A stretch of 64,000 nt of DNA from Cinnamomum chago (GCA_038049695.1 CP142457.1:30097501-30161500), one strand, 5' to 3'; counted from the first letter of the stretch, positions 46,394 to 60,039 are shown. Notes: a model not told the origin generated them from the sequence alone. Translations and numbers: made by a program.

Positions 46394-47763
46394 TTGGGAA
46401 AACCAGATAACCCACGCCCTGTATTCATAAGCATGAATATAAAGGATGATGTGTTACCCGACTATATCATTTTTCTTCATGAGTTCGTTGATTGTTTTGC
46501 ATGGTCTTATACTGAAGTGCTTGGCTTAGACTCCAAGATAGCAGTCAACAAACTCAATCTCCAAAAAGATATCAAGCCTGTTAAACAAGGCCAAAGAAGA
46601 TTCCGTACTGATGTGACGGACAAAATTGAACAAGAAGTTCAAAAACTCAAAAGTGTTGGCTTCATCCGTGAGGAACAACATCCTTAATGGTTGGCCAACA
46701 TCATCCCCGTGACAAAGAAAAATGGGCAGATCAGGGTCTGTATTGATTATAGAGACCTAAATGGTGCTTGCCCCAAAGATGAGTTCCCACTCCCCATACC
46801 TGAGGTGATGATTGACAATACATGTGGGTTTGAGCGAATGACATTCATGGATGGATTCTCTAGCTACAATCAGATTAAGATGCATCATGAAGATGAAAAA
46901 CACACATCATTTCGAACCCCATTTGGCGTGTATTGCTACACTGTCATGCCATTTGGTCTGAAAAATGTCGGTGCCACATATCAGAGGGCTATGATGAAGA
47001 TATTCCAAGATATGTAGCACAAGACGGTTGAATGTTATGTTGATGACCTCGCCGTCAAAAGCAGGAAAAAAGAAGACCATCTAAAAGACCTTTGGGAAGT
47101 CTTCCTCTGACTCCGCAAACACAAACTGCGAATGAATCCCTTGAAATGCTTCTTCGGCGTCTCATCGAGTAAGTTTCTCGGATTCATAGTCCGGAAAGCT
47201 GGAATAGAACTTGACCCCATCAAAGTCAAGGCTATTCTAGAAATGCCTTCTCCAAGGACCTTAAGAGAACTGAAAGGACTTCAAGGAAGATTGGCATACA
47301 TCAGACGGTTCATCTCCAATCTCTTGGGGAAATGTCTTCATCTTTCCCCCTTAATGAAGAAAGGTGTGAACTTTGTTTGGGATGTTGAATGTGAAACAAC
47401 ATTTCAAGCTATCAAGTCATACCTAACTAAACCTCCAGTGCTGGCTGCCCCTACCACTGGAAAACCATTCATCTTGAACACAAGAGCTCTCGACCATTCC
47501 TTGGGTGCTCTACTTGTACAAGAGAATGACGAGGGAAAAGAAGTTGCTCTATACTACCTCAGCTGTATGCTGATAGGTGCGGAGCATAGCTACTCTCCAA
47601 TCGAGAAAGAATGCCTTGTAGTGATGTTCGCCGTACAAAAGCTACGTCACTACCTTCTTTCCAACATAGTCTACCTGATCTCGAGGATCAACCTCTTAAA
47701 GGTCCTTGTCACAAAAGTAGGTTCTCTCAATGCCCGACTGGCAAAATGGTCCATCGTCGTATC
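46394..47763 (+). pseudogene. G3 reverse transcriptase and RNase H remnant
   Basis: RT blocks: ANIIPVTKKNGQIRVCIDYR, DLNGACPKDEFPLP, TPFGVYCYTVMPFGLKNVGA and a YVDDLAVKS catalytic block near 47038. RNase H at 47132-47763: FVWDVECETTFQAIKSYL, ALYYLSCMLIGAEHSYSPIE. It is cut by LTR Z. Broken. Confidence 0.9.
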
Positions 47764-49584
47764 TGTTGGGATTGGTGTATGCCCTAAAGCCCACTGACTG
47801 CACTTACATCTCTGTTACTGGATATTTATTGGTTATTTAATGGAATGACATCTTTCTCTTTATACTTGTGTATATGTATGGTTGTGTAAGGCCCATTGTT
47901 TTCTAGTAAATGACTCAGGTGTGTAGTGGCTACACACAGTAAGGTCTGAGTCATGGACACTTGAAACAATAAACTTGTTCATAACTGAGAGATGGAGTTG
48001 GGCACTTCATCTTGGTATAAGTTATAATGAGATACTCTCCTGTATACAGGGTGACTTACCTTAGTCACGGAGGTCTTTCCGGATTTATCTCATTAGTGCA
48101 TGTGTCATGCATTGAACAGGACCACTTGTAGGTGTGATCTCTAAAATAGTACTATCACAGAGAGAGATCAAATCATCTCTTGCTACTGAGTGACCAGTGC
48201 TCTTAATCTTGAGCATTTGTGGATGAACTGACGAAGTCAAGTTCTTGTGCTTTAATTCACTATGGGTGAGATCCTGTTCATGGGTCAACAGCTCTGTGTT
48301 TTGGGTGCTCGGGCTTGATTAGTTGGGACGTGCAAATGCAATATGGAATCTATGCCATCGTGTGATGGAATGATCATCCCCTTAGAATTATCCGATTAAT
48401 CATCAGAATCTAAGATCTTAGTATATGGATGTTCCATATGGATATTGAACTTGTGGGTCGCTCCCTGGATCAAGAGAATGATATCCGGATGATGATTAAG
48501 TCAAGGGTATGAAGTTCTAAGGATAAGATATAATCAAGAAGGTAGATAGTACATCGGTTAACCTACTTGATTATGGATGTTACATAGAGGGGCATTGTGG
48601 TCATTGTACTTGGTAGGTCAAAGACAATCGTCTATTTATGATGAGCTTTATTTGCAATTTAATATTTGTCCCTGGAGTGCAACCATAACTCTCTAGTGGA
48701 ATGAGTTAGGGTTAAAATGATCTTAATGTTGCTATGGGGTTAGCATGGACATTTTGGTCATTTTGGGAGCCAAGGGCAAATATGTCTTTTGGTCCCTCTT
48801 CTAGCCACTTTCCTATATTGGCATGGTTTCCTAATTTAATTAAATGATATGTGGTTGAATTAATTATGTGGAAGAATAATTTTGAGTTTAAATTCAAATA
48901 GGCTTTTTATGGCATACATGAATTTAACTCTAGCAAAATTATTAACTAGTGGGCCATGGTGTGTTTATCAATCTTGTGGGCCAGCCATAAGGGGAGCCAC
49001 TTGTGTGAGGTTTCCAAGTATGACCAGGTATCTTTACTTGGAAGGAACTACTCCTCTTTGGGTAAGGATTCCTATAATTAAAGGTTACTAAATTTTAGTA
49101 TCTTTAATTAGAAAGTGTTGCACACTAAAGGGGGCTGGTTGCTTATTTTGTGGGATTGACATTCCTATTAGAAAGATAACTCTTAAAAGGGAATGTGATC
49201 TTTATAAATAGAGAGGGAACTGCCCTTGGACGTGCAACATAGAAAGAAAGGAAGAAACACCAAGGAAACCCATTGGCCGCCCAAGACAAGTAGACAGAAA
49301 CCCACGCCCAGCCCATTGCTGCCTTCTTCTTCTTCATTGGAGAGAGGAGATCAGTTCCTGGGTTGTTTCCATAAATTGTAAGTTCAGAAAACCCATCTAA
49401 GAAACCATATTCTGATCCCACAATCAAAGCCAATCAGGTTGGGAAGTGGAATAGAAGAGAAGGTCAAAGGAGAAGTTGCTGCAGAAAATTCCTGCAACAC
49501 ACATTGCTGGTTGCAGGCTGATATTAGTCCTTTGAAGTCTTTCTTTTCAGAGTTTTGAGGCATTCAAATCATCAAGGTAATAGT

Positions 49585-52363
49585 TGTCGCGACCCCGGAA
49601 CGGATCCCGGGCCCGCGACGAGTGTTGCATTGCATTTGGTGTTGTTAATTGCTTTCCCACAGGTTCCCGCGGTGAGGATTCCCAAAGACACGCGGAATTT
49701 GGCTCACACGTACAAGTATGCGGAAGCGTGTAGCAAAACACATCAAGATGAGCCCAACAAAACATTTGGGCGCCATGACAAATGATCACAAGGCATGGTA
49801 TCATAGAAAGAAGCTAACAAGCATTCCCATTAATATTCAAGTTATAGAACTAATACAAAAACAAGTTAAGTTTAGTACAACCCATAAGAGACCAATAAAG
49901 GTCAATACAATCTCAAAATAGTCAAAAGGAACCCCAAGACTAAGGGTGACGAAACTCGAGAACCAGACCGACATCTAAATGACATCGTCGGGCTGCCACT
50001 CTCTCACGGGAGTTGGCTCACAAGCCTCCTCCTGACGCTCCTCCTCAAAGGCAACGTCTCCTGCACCTGGGCACCAATAAACAAGGGTCAAACACGACGG
50101 TTTGGCAGGTAATCAATTTAGGCATGAACATGAACAATAACATTTAGAGAAAACATGTGAGCAAATCTTTGGTATGGAGTACTATCAAAGTTGAGATACA
50201 TTTTTCAAGAGTACGAACAAAGCTGAGATACAAAATAATCTAGCATGAGTACATAATATATCATGAATAGTTATCAACCACGAAGAGCCCATCCTTTCTC
50301 TATCATTTGTATAATGAAAAGAGCAAGCACGCACGACAAGCACGATATACATAATATAAGCACGACACGATTTCCCACAAAGACGGGAATTCCGGCCGCG
50401 GAACCGGACACGCACGATGTGTAATAAATACACGACTAGTCTGCAGACAGTCCACATGTTTAAAGACCCCCAGACAGTGGATCAAACCGAAAGGGCAGTC
50501 TAAGCTCAGTGGTGTTCACTTAGTTCATGAATGCATAAAACACGATATAAACATGTCGAGACAAAAAGGGGGAAATCACTTATCAAAACACGGCGAGCAC
50601 GACTAGCAAAAGGCATAATTATTATGCATAACACGCTTAGGAAGTGATCCCCTTTTTCTTGAACAAAACTTCAAAACAAAATTATACTTGAAATACAAAA
50701 ATAAGTGCACGTTTGTACTTATAGTACCAAGACGGAAATTCAAATACGAAATCTGACAAGCATGTGCTAAGGCTACAAATTGACCTTTGTGTAATTGAAA
50801 CTCCAAATGTCAGAATATACAAGAATTGGTGTCCTTAGAGGTTGGGTGGCATTTCGAGGTATCATTTACACAATGTCAAGTCAAAACCCTTAACATAGTC
50901 TAGTTTTCGGACCTCAAGAAAATTACACAAAATGGAAGAAACTCCTCTTCCTGCAACTGGCAGGTTCGCTCGAGCGAACCTGTCACGTTGATGACACTTC
51001 GCTCGAGCGAGACACTTCGCTCGAGCGGACCTTACAAAGCGTAGACAGTTCGCTCGAGCGAATGTTGGCTCGAGCGAATAATAAAATGCGTTCGAACGAA
51101 CGACTCACTGCCTCGCTCCGTAGGAGACAGTGGCATGTTCGCTCGAGCGAACAGGCTGCTGCCTGAGCTCGCTGAGTTCGGAAATCCTCTTTCCTTGCAC
51201 ATCTTTCACTACATTCTTCTCCTTCTTCTCATCCACCAACCACATATCATCCCTTGAGCCTTCATGCTCACCAAGGGTTTATTTATCATCATCCACACAT
51301 CCAAATCAAGTAAGATAAAATCATAACTTGTAGACAAATCACATGCACAATTCCTAAAACGAAATAGAATCAAAATACAATGCACATGAAGCCTATAAAG
51401 ATCACTTGCCTTGACCAAAGCTAAACACTCCTCCTCAAGTACTTCCTCAAGCTAATCAACACTACAAGAAAATCCAAGAGAAAACCACACAACTCACTAA
51501 ATCTTGAAAACAAGAAACCCATTTAGAAAAAGGGTTGAAACTAGGAAAATCATGATCTTAAAGGGCTAAAAAGACTCCATGAAAGATGTGGGTTGAAGCT
51601 CTTACCTAGGAATGGTCACACAAGAGAGAAGAGAGGAAATGTAGATCTTGTCCCAAAAGAAACTCCAAGAAACTTGTACCAATAGAGAGCTTGCAATGAG
51701 ATGGAGAAGATGATGAACTTGAAACTTTATTTGGAGCTCTCTAACTAGATCATGCAAGAGGAAATGAAGAGAAAGGGAAGAAGGGGTTTTCCTTCCCCTA
51801 GCTTCAGAAATTGCAGAGATTTGGGGGAATGAATGAAAGAGAGGAAGAAAGGGTTTAAGTGAAGGAAAATGGGTCCCAACTAACTTGAACTTGAAATGGC
51901 TAAAACATGATCTTGTGGGCCTCGGATGACTTCGACGAAGAAGGATAAAACGATCGTCGAAATATCTAGTTTCCAAAAAGTATATTTTTGACATAGTTTT
52001 GAAGTCTCGAAAATTGTGTCCAGATTTGTGCAAGAAAGACAATTTTACCCTCTTTGGGCCAGAACTTGGGTTTTTGGGCTTCAAACATGAATGGGCTTAA
52101 TACGAAAGTTGTAACACGTCGAAATATCAATCAAATGAAATCAAAATCACAATCACACGGAAATCGATACGATCTTCCCAAGCTCACACGTGCACTCGGG
52201 CCATCCTGAGTGTGTCTAACTAATATTAAACGTTCTCAAAATTACCAAAGCTATATCCAAGACTAAAACTAATCACTTCTAACCCAACAATAACTAAACC
52301 CACGTAGGACTAAACACATACTAATCACACACTAATCGGATTGGTCTGGGTCGGGGTCTAACA
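49585..52363 (-). mobile_element. Solo LTR C of family L inside Z
   Basis: Minus-strand copy, 2779 bp, uninterrupted: TGTTAGACCCCGACC at 52363 to GGGGTCGCGACA at 49585. The perfect duplication is ATAGT (49580-49584, 52364-52368). It is the reference length for family L. Its palindrome cluster (50963-51152) has a different sequence from that in A and B. No coding sequence. Confidence 0.9.
50963..51152. repeat. Palindrome cluster in LTR C
   Basis: GGTTCGCTCGAGCGAACC (18 bp, 50963-50980) is followed by five more CTCGAG-centred copies and one TTCGAA-centred copy. Centres lie at about 50971, 51004, 51022, 51055, 51071, 51093 and 51144. Confidence 0.9.
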
Positions 52364-52553
52364 ATAGTCCTCTATCTTCTCCTTTCTTTAGACACATGTT
52401 GATCATGATTTCATGGATTTCTATGCATGTTTTCATGGCTGGAAAATCAGATCTGGGTTTCTTGTTTTAAAACTTGAAAAACCAAAAATCAGCCATGGCA
52501 GTCAACATTCAGATCTGTAATGCATAAACTTTCACTATCATAATTTCATATCA

Positions 52554-53236
52554 GGTATGTACCACAAAAAGCAATCAAATGCCAAGCTCTAGCAGACTTT
52601 CTTGCAGAGCATCCGTTGCCTAAAGATTCCCCACTCAGAGATGATCTCCCACACGAACCTGTCTACAACGTGGAGACTTTCTCACCAAATGCCTCCTAGG
52701 ACATGTACTTTGACGGTGCGACCAAGACAAATGAAAAAAGAAAGCTGATCTCGGGAGTTGGCATCCTCTTTGTTAGCCCCGATAAGCACATGATTCCACA
52801 TGCTTTCTTGCTACTGGAACCATGCTCAAACAATGCAGCTGAGTATCAATCCCTGATTGTAGGATTGGAACTAGCCCTCGAATCCGGCATCACCATGCTG
52901 GAAGTCTTTGGAGACTCTCAATTGATCGTCAACTAGATGAATCAGAAATTCAAAGTTAGGAAGCCTGATCTGTTGCCTTACTACAACAAGGCACAATCGC
53001 TCTGTCAAAGGTTTGACATCTGTCATATCACCCATATCCTCAGAGGTGAGAACATCCGCGCAGATGCCCTGGCTGGACTTGCCGCATCTATGGCAATCCA
53101 GAAAGGGGAAAACATGCAAATCACAGTGTGTCAAAGAAGGATTCTCCCTCCTCTTAACACACACCAAGCATTTGCTCAATGCCACCAGTTGGTCGGAAGT
53201 CGGATCTCTATCCTCAAACCTCCAATCAGCGACTAG
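52554..53236 (+). pseudogene. G3 second RNase H remnant
   Basis: Continues G3 after Z with YVPQKAIKCQALADFLAEHP. The archaeal-type RNase H follows: MYFDGATKTNEKRKLISGVG, NAAEYQSLIVGLELAL, FGDSQLIVN, RGENIRADALAGLA. It is the Tat hallmark second RNase H. Confidence 0.85.
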
Positions 53237-53260
53237 AGAGATCCGTTTATTGATTACACC

Positions 53261-54490
53261 ATGTTCGGAATCCTCCCTGAAGATCCAAAAGAACGGGTAA
53301 GCGTTCAAAGACGAGCCCCAAACTTTCATTTGGATATACCTTCAAAAATGCTTTATAGAGAATCGTTCAACGGAGTACTTCTGCACTGCTTGTCACAACA
53401 AGAGGCTGAGGAAACCCTCAAAGAAGTTCATGCTGGTCTTTGTGGAGCTCATCAGACTGGTCCCAAGCTCTACGATCAGATAAAAATGTTGGGATATTAC
53501 TAATCTACCATGGTAGCCGACGCCATGCAATTTGCTAAACGCTGCCGCCAATGCCAAGTTCATGGAGACTATGTCCATATGCCTCTAGAATGGCTACACC
53601 CCACGACAATTTCATGGTCGTTCGAAGCTTGGGGTATGGACATCATAGGCCCTATCTCTCCCCCGTCAAGCAAAGGCCATCGCTTCATCTTCGCCGCTAC
53701 GGATTATTTCTCCAAGTGGTCAGAAGCATTTGCGCTCAGCGAAATGAAGACCTCATCAGTCCTTCAATTCTTGCTCATCAACATCATTTGTCGCTCCGGC
53801 ATACCTAAAAGATTCGCCCATGATAACGGACTGCAATTCCAAGATCACCGATTCTACAAGTTTTGTGACAAGTACAAAATCCAGAGTTGTCCTTCGACTC
53901 CATATGATCCAGCCGCAAACGGACTAGCAGAAGCCTTCAACAAGACACTCTGCAAAATTCTCAAGAAAATGGTCTCTAGTCACAAAAGAGACTAGAGAGA
54001 CAAACTACCAGAAGCTTTGTGGGCTTATCGAACCACCGTTCGAGGGCCAACCCATAGCACACCATTCTCTTTGGTCTATGGATGCGAAGTTGTTGTCCCT
54101 TTGGAAGAACAAATTCCTTTCTTATGGGTATCTTTACAAAATGACATGACGTAAGAAAGCAATGTCAAACTGAGACTCCAAGAACTGGACAATCTCTACG
54201 AAAGATGGCTCGAAGCCTTACAAAGCATTGAGCTGTACCAAGTACGCATAGCAGGATCTTTCGACAAAAGGGTCCGGCAACGCGCCTACAAAAAGGGTGG
54301 CTTGGTTCTTGCAGTAAAAAGGCCAATGGTTTTTGCCCACAAATCCAAAGGCAAACTCGAGCCAAAATGGGAGCGGCCCTTCGTCATCGACAAAGTCTTC
54401 TCCAACGGCGCATACGCACTTCTAAACATGGAAGACGACAGATGTATGTTGCCCATCAACGACAACTTCTTGAAGCGGTACTACCCTTGA
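53261..54490 (+). pseudogene. G3 integrase remnant
   Basis: Zinc-finger side: EVHAGLCGAHQTGPKLYDQI, RCRQCQVHG. Core: WGMDIIGPISPPSSKGHRFI, DYFSKWSEAFALSEM, YDPAANGLAEAFNKTLCKIL. C-terminal: KLEPKWERPFVIDKVFSNGA. Order and spacing are normal. Broken. Confidence 0.9.
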
Positions 54491-54849
54491 AGACTTACAC
54501 CATTGGGTCAGAGCAGTACTTCCACAGCCAAAGCCTATCCTCAAGTACTCGCTCATCAAGCCCTCCTCTTTTAGATTTTTCATCCTTATGTTGAGATTTC
54601 TAAAATTCAAAACAGTGCTTACTTTCATAGTTTCATTGTTAAAAAAAAAATTCCAAAAATCCAAGTTTAGGAGCCTCTTCCCGGACTTGAGCAAATTTTC
54701 GATCCTTGAACCCAAAATTCATGGTTTGAAACAAAATCAGGACTTAGGAATTTCCACCCTAGTCCACCCTGACTTTTGCAACCAAAAATGGTTTTAAGTC
54801 AAAATTTAAGACCCTCGTGTTTTTAAACAAAAAAAAAAGGTTTTTTTTT

Positions 54850-55290
54850 TAGAAATCGCAGGGAAGCAATGCTCAGTCGATACTCGCAAAACCCAAAAAT
54901 CGGAAGGATACGAACCCCATTCGATACTTCCAAATCTCAAAATCGCAAGGAAGCGCCACTTTGTCGATACTTGCAAAATTTCAAAAATCATGGAGACACA
55001 ACATTCCAGTTGATATCCACAAACCCAAAATTCAAACAAAAACCGAGGTCCAAAAAAAAAAAAAAGGAGACCTTAAATTTCAAAAATCGTGGGTTAAATC
55101 GATACCAACAAAACCAAATTTTTTGAAAAAAGCAAGGAAGCGACGCTTAGTCGATACTTGCACCCAAATTCGCGAGGAGGCGACATTCCATCGATACTCG
55201 CAACCGAATGAGTAACGAGGTGACATTCCATCGATACTTGCAAGACCATTCAGCAGGGAGGCGACTTTTAGTCGATACTTGCATTTTTGA
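54850..55290. repeat. Tandem repeat field 1 in G3 3' region
   Basis: About nine diverged units of 35-50 bp, each with 'cgatacttgca' and often 'ggaagcgac'. Confidence 0.75.
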
Positions 55291-55299
55291 AAACAAAAA

Positions 55300-55745
55300 A
55301 ACCCGGCTCTCACGCCAAAAATCGACTATAAATGCCACAAAACCTGGCTTTCATGCCAACAAAACAAAACTTAGTTTTCAAAAAAAAAAATCAGCTCTAA
55401 TGCCAAAAATCGGCTATCAACGCCACAAAATCGCTATAAACGCCACAAATTCGGCTATAAACGCCACAAAAAAAATCAGCTATAAACGCCACAAAATTTC
55501 GGCTTCTATGCCAACAAAAACAAAACCGGCTTCTATGCCATCCCAAATTTTGGCTTTCATGCCATTTCAAAAAAGAAAACTTCAGCTCCTACGCCATAAG
55601 ACTTGGCTCTCATGCCATTTCAAAAATTGGCTTTCACGCCATTTCAAAAATTTGGCTCCCATGCCACAAACAAAACCGGCTTCCATGCCAACCCAAATTT
55701 TGGCTTCCACGCCATCTCAAAATTTGGTTTTCACGCCAAAACAAC
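55300..55745. repeat. Tandem repeat field 2 in G3 3' region
   Basis: About fifteen or more units of 20-35 bp built on 'ggctttcatgcca' or 'ggctataaacgcca', separated by A-rich linkers. It follows field 1 directly. Confidence 0.8.
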
Positions 55746-56039
55746 CATTTGATAAAAGGTTTTTCACAAAATGGCAAACTTTTGAACAAATTTCCAAACA
55801 AACATTCTCGTTTAACTATTGCTTGAATTTTTCACAAAAGAATTTGAGTAAAAAAAAAGGGAAATACAAAAAAGGAGTGCTAAAAAAAAGTGTCTACAAG
55901 CACTAAAAGAGAAAGAGTACCAAAAAATATGTGTGTGTATACATGGGTACCAAAGAAAAAAAAAGAAGGAGAAAAAGGTTTGTTATAAAAGTCAGGAGCT
56001 CAGTCTCACATGGTCTTCAACCAAAGACTCAACTCCTCA

Positions 56040-59000
56040 AGCAGACTCTTGGCCTTAGCCACTAAAGCTTCCAGGCCATGCTTATTCAAGATCTTCCCAT
56101 AGATTGCGGCAGAACGCCGCGATCCGTCTGCAGCACGGGGAAGCTCTTCCCAAAGAATCTGTCATTACTCGTACTCTTGAGTCTTCCTATGGAGATTGCT
56201 TTCAGTCTCCTCGACTTGGCAAATCAGAGTCCCTTCTCTGGCACAAGCTTCCATAATGGCAGCCCATTTTGCAGCAGCTTATCCTCCAATAGCTCAAGAC
56301 GCTGCTTGGTCTCAACGACCTCTCTATCGACACGGCGCAGGTCTTCTGTCAGCCCAATGATAGCCAACTTGGTAACGTTCCTCTCCCGAACGAATTGCTT
56401 CCGAGTCCGCGAGATCTCGTCCAGCTCAAACTTGACCTTGCCAGAAGGCTTCAAAAACATCTCATTGAAGAAGTCACCACTTGGGAAGCTCTTGGTTTCA
56501 TTCCACTTGCTCCCTAAAGCTATGACTTCATCAACGAAAGCCTTCGCATCTGCAATGTCCAGGCCGACTTTTTCGCTATCAGCAAGGATATCCTGTACGT
56601 GCTTAACCATGCCAAAGCCAGTTTCCAAATGGCCAGAAGAAAGAGTTTCGATCCATGATCTCAAAACGCTATTCAACACTTTCTTCGCATACTCAAGTGA
56701 TGGCCCGGACGAAGGCTCGTCCCCCTCCATTGGTCGATTGTCCGTGTGATGTCCTGCTAGAGGAGTGATCATTAAGCTCTTTATAACTGGAGACACTGGC
56801 GAAGGAATCTGCTCAGACGATTTCATCTATGTCGCATTAAAACTAGAAGAAGAAGTCCCTACTTCTGGTTCAACTGCAGGCATCCCCTGCTCTGGCACTG
56901 AGAAAGACGGAGGAATTTCTTCTGCTACCTTAAAATCTGCCAGCAAAACAAAACAAAAAAAGAGGTATGAATATGATCTTGTTAAAGATTTTCATCATCA
57001 TCAGGATTATTACTACAAATAACTTCTTCTACGATTGGCGGAATACTTTCTGCCTCCATGAGTTCATCCGAAGTGTCGTCAAAGGTCGCATCCATGGATG
57101 GCTCGAAATCGACAGAATCCTGTGGCAAGTTAGCTGACAAGAAAACAAGCAACATGTTAGCATATGACAACACAAACAAAAAAAAGGAAAGAAAATACAA
57201 AGAAGTCATACCAGGTGAAGATTCTGGAATCACTCCAGGATCCCTCGGTTCTTCTTCGGATGCTGCAACCGGATCCGTCACTGCCTCATTGGCTGGAACC
57301 TCAGGCATCATCAAGTCCTCATCTTCCACTGAAAAAAAATGAGAGAAGGCAAATCAAAACAAGAAAATCTCAAAGAAAGAAACAAAAAGGGAAAGAAGAG
57401 GAATCATACCTTCATCAACGGTTTCTTCCTCTCGGCTCCTTTTTGCCTGAGGCTCATCAGCATCCTCTCACATCTCTTCAGCAGCGGCGAGAGGGACTTC
57501 TGGATCAGGAGAGTCATCGTGTTGTCTCTTATTACGGCGCTGCCCTCTCTTCCTCGTGCTTCTATGGGTTAGTTTACTTGAAGTACCCACCCCACTGTCA
57601 AAGTCAGGAGCCTCGCTTGACTCCTCACCGGATTGTCTACTCTTTCCAGTGGACTCCATGGAAGTCTTCTTCAATTCCGCTTGCATCCAAGTATCGATCT
57701 CGGCTTCCTCCTCTTCGAGCTGATCCAAGATCTCACTAGGTATTTCTTGTACAACTCGTGGTCTGATGATGTCTTGCTCACTAAGAAAGCCGATCTTGTG
57801 CTTCTCTCCGGAAAGGAAAGCCAGAACTTCCTCTCGCCGGACTCCATCAGATCTGCCAAGACCCTTCCCAGGAGATTGCATGACATCAAGCTCCTTCTTG
57901 GAAAGCCCCAGGTACACTGAAAAGCTTTCCGCAAACCATTTAGTGAAGCCAGCAGTCCGGAAAGTGGGCAACTTAGGATAGGAAATCATGGCGATAGTGT
58001 CCTCTGCACTGTAAAAGGTCCATGCATTCCTCCCATCCTGCAAACCTCCAAAGCGCTTCACCATGCTCGAAGGCGCTCCAACAACGCCTTGAGAGAAGCC
58101 CAACTGCGGCGCAAAACGCGAGGGAACATATGGTTGTATATCAACAAAAAGATGTCTCCGGTACACCATCGTACCAACACGTATGTTAAAAAGCCACCCC
58201 TTTTCTGCATTGGTCAAGGAGTAGTGTCTTCTCGATCCCGCCCTGGTGGAATCACGGGAGGCTCCAAAATCAAAAGCCTTCTTCCGCAAACTCGGAGAAA
58301 GCTTCATTGAAGATTGCCCGATCTCGACGTCCTTAAACCGTCGGATCCTCAAACGGGCAGACAAAAGAGATTCGGAAACGGCTGTCCCTCTAGCCAACCG
58401 AATCATGAAAGGGTCATCATCTTGTGCAATTCCCAATCGATGGAAGCCAGGACAGTGGTAAACATACCATGCATAGAAAATATGGGCTGAAAATACCCTA
58501 TTCATAGGAAGCCCCAGCCGAACCAAGAAAGCAGCAGCGTGCAGTTTGGTACACAAGTAGGAGAAAAGAGCCGGCACCAAAGCCAACCGCTCTCCGAACG
58601 CCATATGACAAGCCAGAAAAATACAATGCGACCTGATGTGTGTTCCATCTCCTCCAGCAAAAACAACCTCACCCAACCAATAAGTGAGGTAAACAGCGAG
58701 ATCTCTCCGCAGTGCAATGTCAGGACAAATGGCGTTTGTACTCTCGAAGAACTTCTTCAAGTCATCTCGCATAACGGAGATCTTCTTCAAACCTGGGTTC
58801 TTGACCCTAGCATCTTGGGCAATACCATCAGAAGACTCTCCGCCATCAAAGAAGTTGGAGCTACAATTCTTCCAACTGTTACACCAGACTTTCGAGCCCT
58901 CCTTCTCCTTAAAAGAATCATAGAAGGCGACGAGATGAAAGTATAGGAGCCTGAACCCCTCAGACTGCTCCTCAAGAACGTTGTCGATAGGCATAAACTC

Positions 59001-59936
59001 CTCATAGAGTTTGCCAAGGATAGGCAACCCGGTGATGACGCTTAATTCCTTCAAAGTAAAACCTATCTCACCGTTCGTCACAATGAAGGTGTTGGTTTAT
59101 GGAAGGAATGACTCTAGCATGGCCATGAAGGCCTCATCGGAGAAAACCACGGTCTTCCAAAAAGCGCGAACCGCATCGAAGATCTCGGCCTCCTTCAAAA
59201 TGGTACCACCAACCTGCAGGGTGTGATCAGTCCATGAGTCCCAGCTCGAATCAGCACTAAAACGGCCACGAAGTCGAAAAGGCTTCACCCAACCACTGCT
59301 GTCACCCCAAAAAATGCCAAGGCCAACAGGTCTCAAATTGACCGACAGATGGTCAGAACCCTGGTAGCCACTGGAGGGCATCAACATGTCCATATGGACA
59401 GGCGACTTCTCCGCACATCCGGAAGGGCCGCCAACAAAAACCCTGGTCTTTATCACATTGGTCCTCTTCACCCAGCTTGGAGGATCCTCCCTCTTGGGAC
59501 ACGTGGGAGAAAGACTTATGATCGAGACAGTTTGATTAAAGGTCGACCGGGTAGAAATAGTTCTCTCCTCACCATCAGCTGTGTAAAAGAACTGAAAACA
59601 CCTTCTTTGGTACGTCAAGTCGTCAGAGACTGCATCGCCAAAAAAGAAGGTAGGCTTGGGCACAACGCTCTGATCGTCCATGACCCAAGGACGGTTGCTT
59701 ACCATAATTCTGTAAAACTCCTCATTCTTGAGAGCAATCAATCGCTGTCTCATCTCATCGCGGTTGAGGGAGTCACACTCTTCCAAGTTCTTCTCCACAA
59801 ACTGGACCTTCTCCCAGGCCTGTTGTACGGCCATATTAGGAGACTTGGTAGACCGATGAGGTGCATCAGTATCAGGTTCTTTGCCCTTGTTCGTTCTGGA
59901 GGAACTACCTGAAAAGGATGAAAAAGAAAAAATCAA
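56040..59936 (-). pseudogene. G3 antisense gene: plant mobile domain protein
   Basis: Minus-strand coding region opposite to G3 pol. The N-terminal part (59097-59936) is Ser-rich, then has WEKVQFVEKNLEECDSL and FYRIMVSNRPWVMDD. The main part (57468-59081) opens GEIGFTLKELSVITGLPI and continues with AVYLTYWLGEVVF, AFGERLALVPALFSYLC and RIRRF. This is the plant mobile domain also found in host MAIN/MAIL proteins and in transposons. The C-terminal exons (56982-57329, 56224-56826) are acidic, then a coiled coil. Clear pyrimidine-tract acceptors (for example TCATCCTTTTCAG near 59909) suggest splicing. Function unknown. It has a few breaks. Confidence 0.7.
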
Positions 59937-60039
59937 TCATCAAAGTGACAGAATTTTGCTAAAAAAATTCTAGCGAAATTTTGGCATGATTTCGGGACAA
60001 TTCCGAAGAAAAAGGAAACATTCCGAAGAAGATAGGAAG

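Larger units (their letters stand above)
47764..52553 (+). mobile_element. Z: Copia-like solo LTR inside G3, with LTR C nested
   Basis: Begins TGTTGGGATTGGTGTATGCC and ends near ...ATATCA at 52553, about 2.0 kb without LTR C. No coding sequence. The flanks GTATC and (G)GTATG give only an imperfect duplication. The TATA box TATAAATA at 49203-49210 on the plus strand is followed by a typical leader. The start resembles Ty1/Copia LTRs of angiosperms, and it interrupts G3 RNase H. Confidence 0.65.

Noticed and set aside
54850-55290. CRISPR-like array of spaced short repeats
   Set aside because: Units are diverged and irregular, have no unique equal-length spacers or cas genes, and lie in a plant retroelement.
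57468-59081. Host MAIN/MAIL-like plant mobile domain gene
   Set aside because: It lies inside G3 between integrase and the 3' LTR, antisense to pol, the usual place for captured cargo in Tat elements. It was therefore kept as part of the element.
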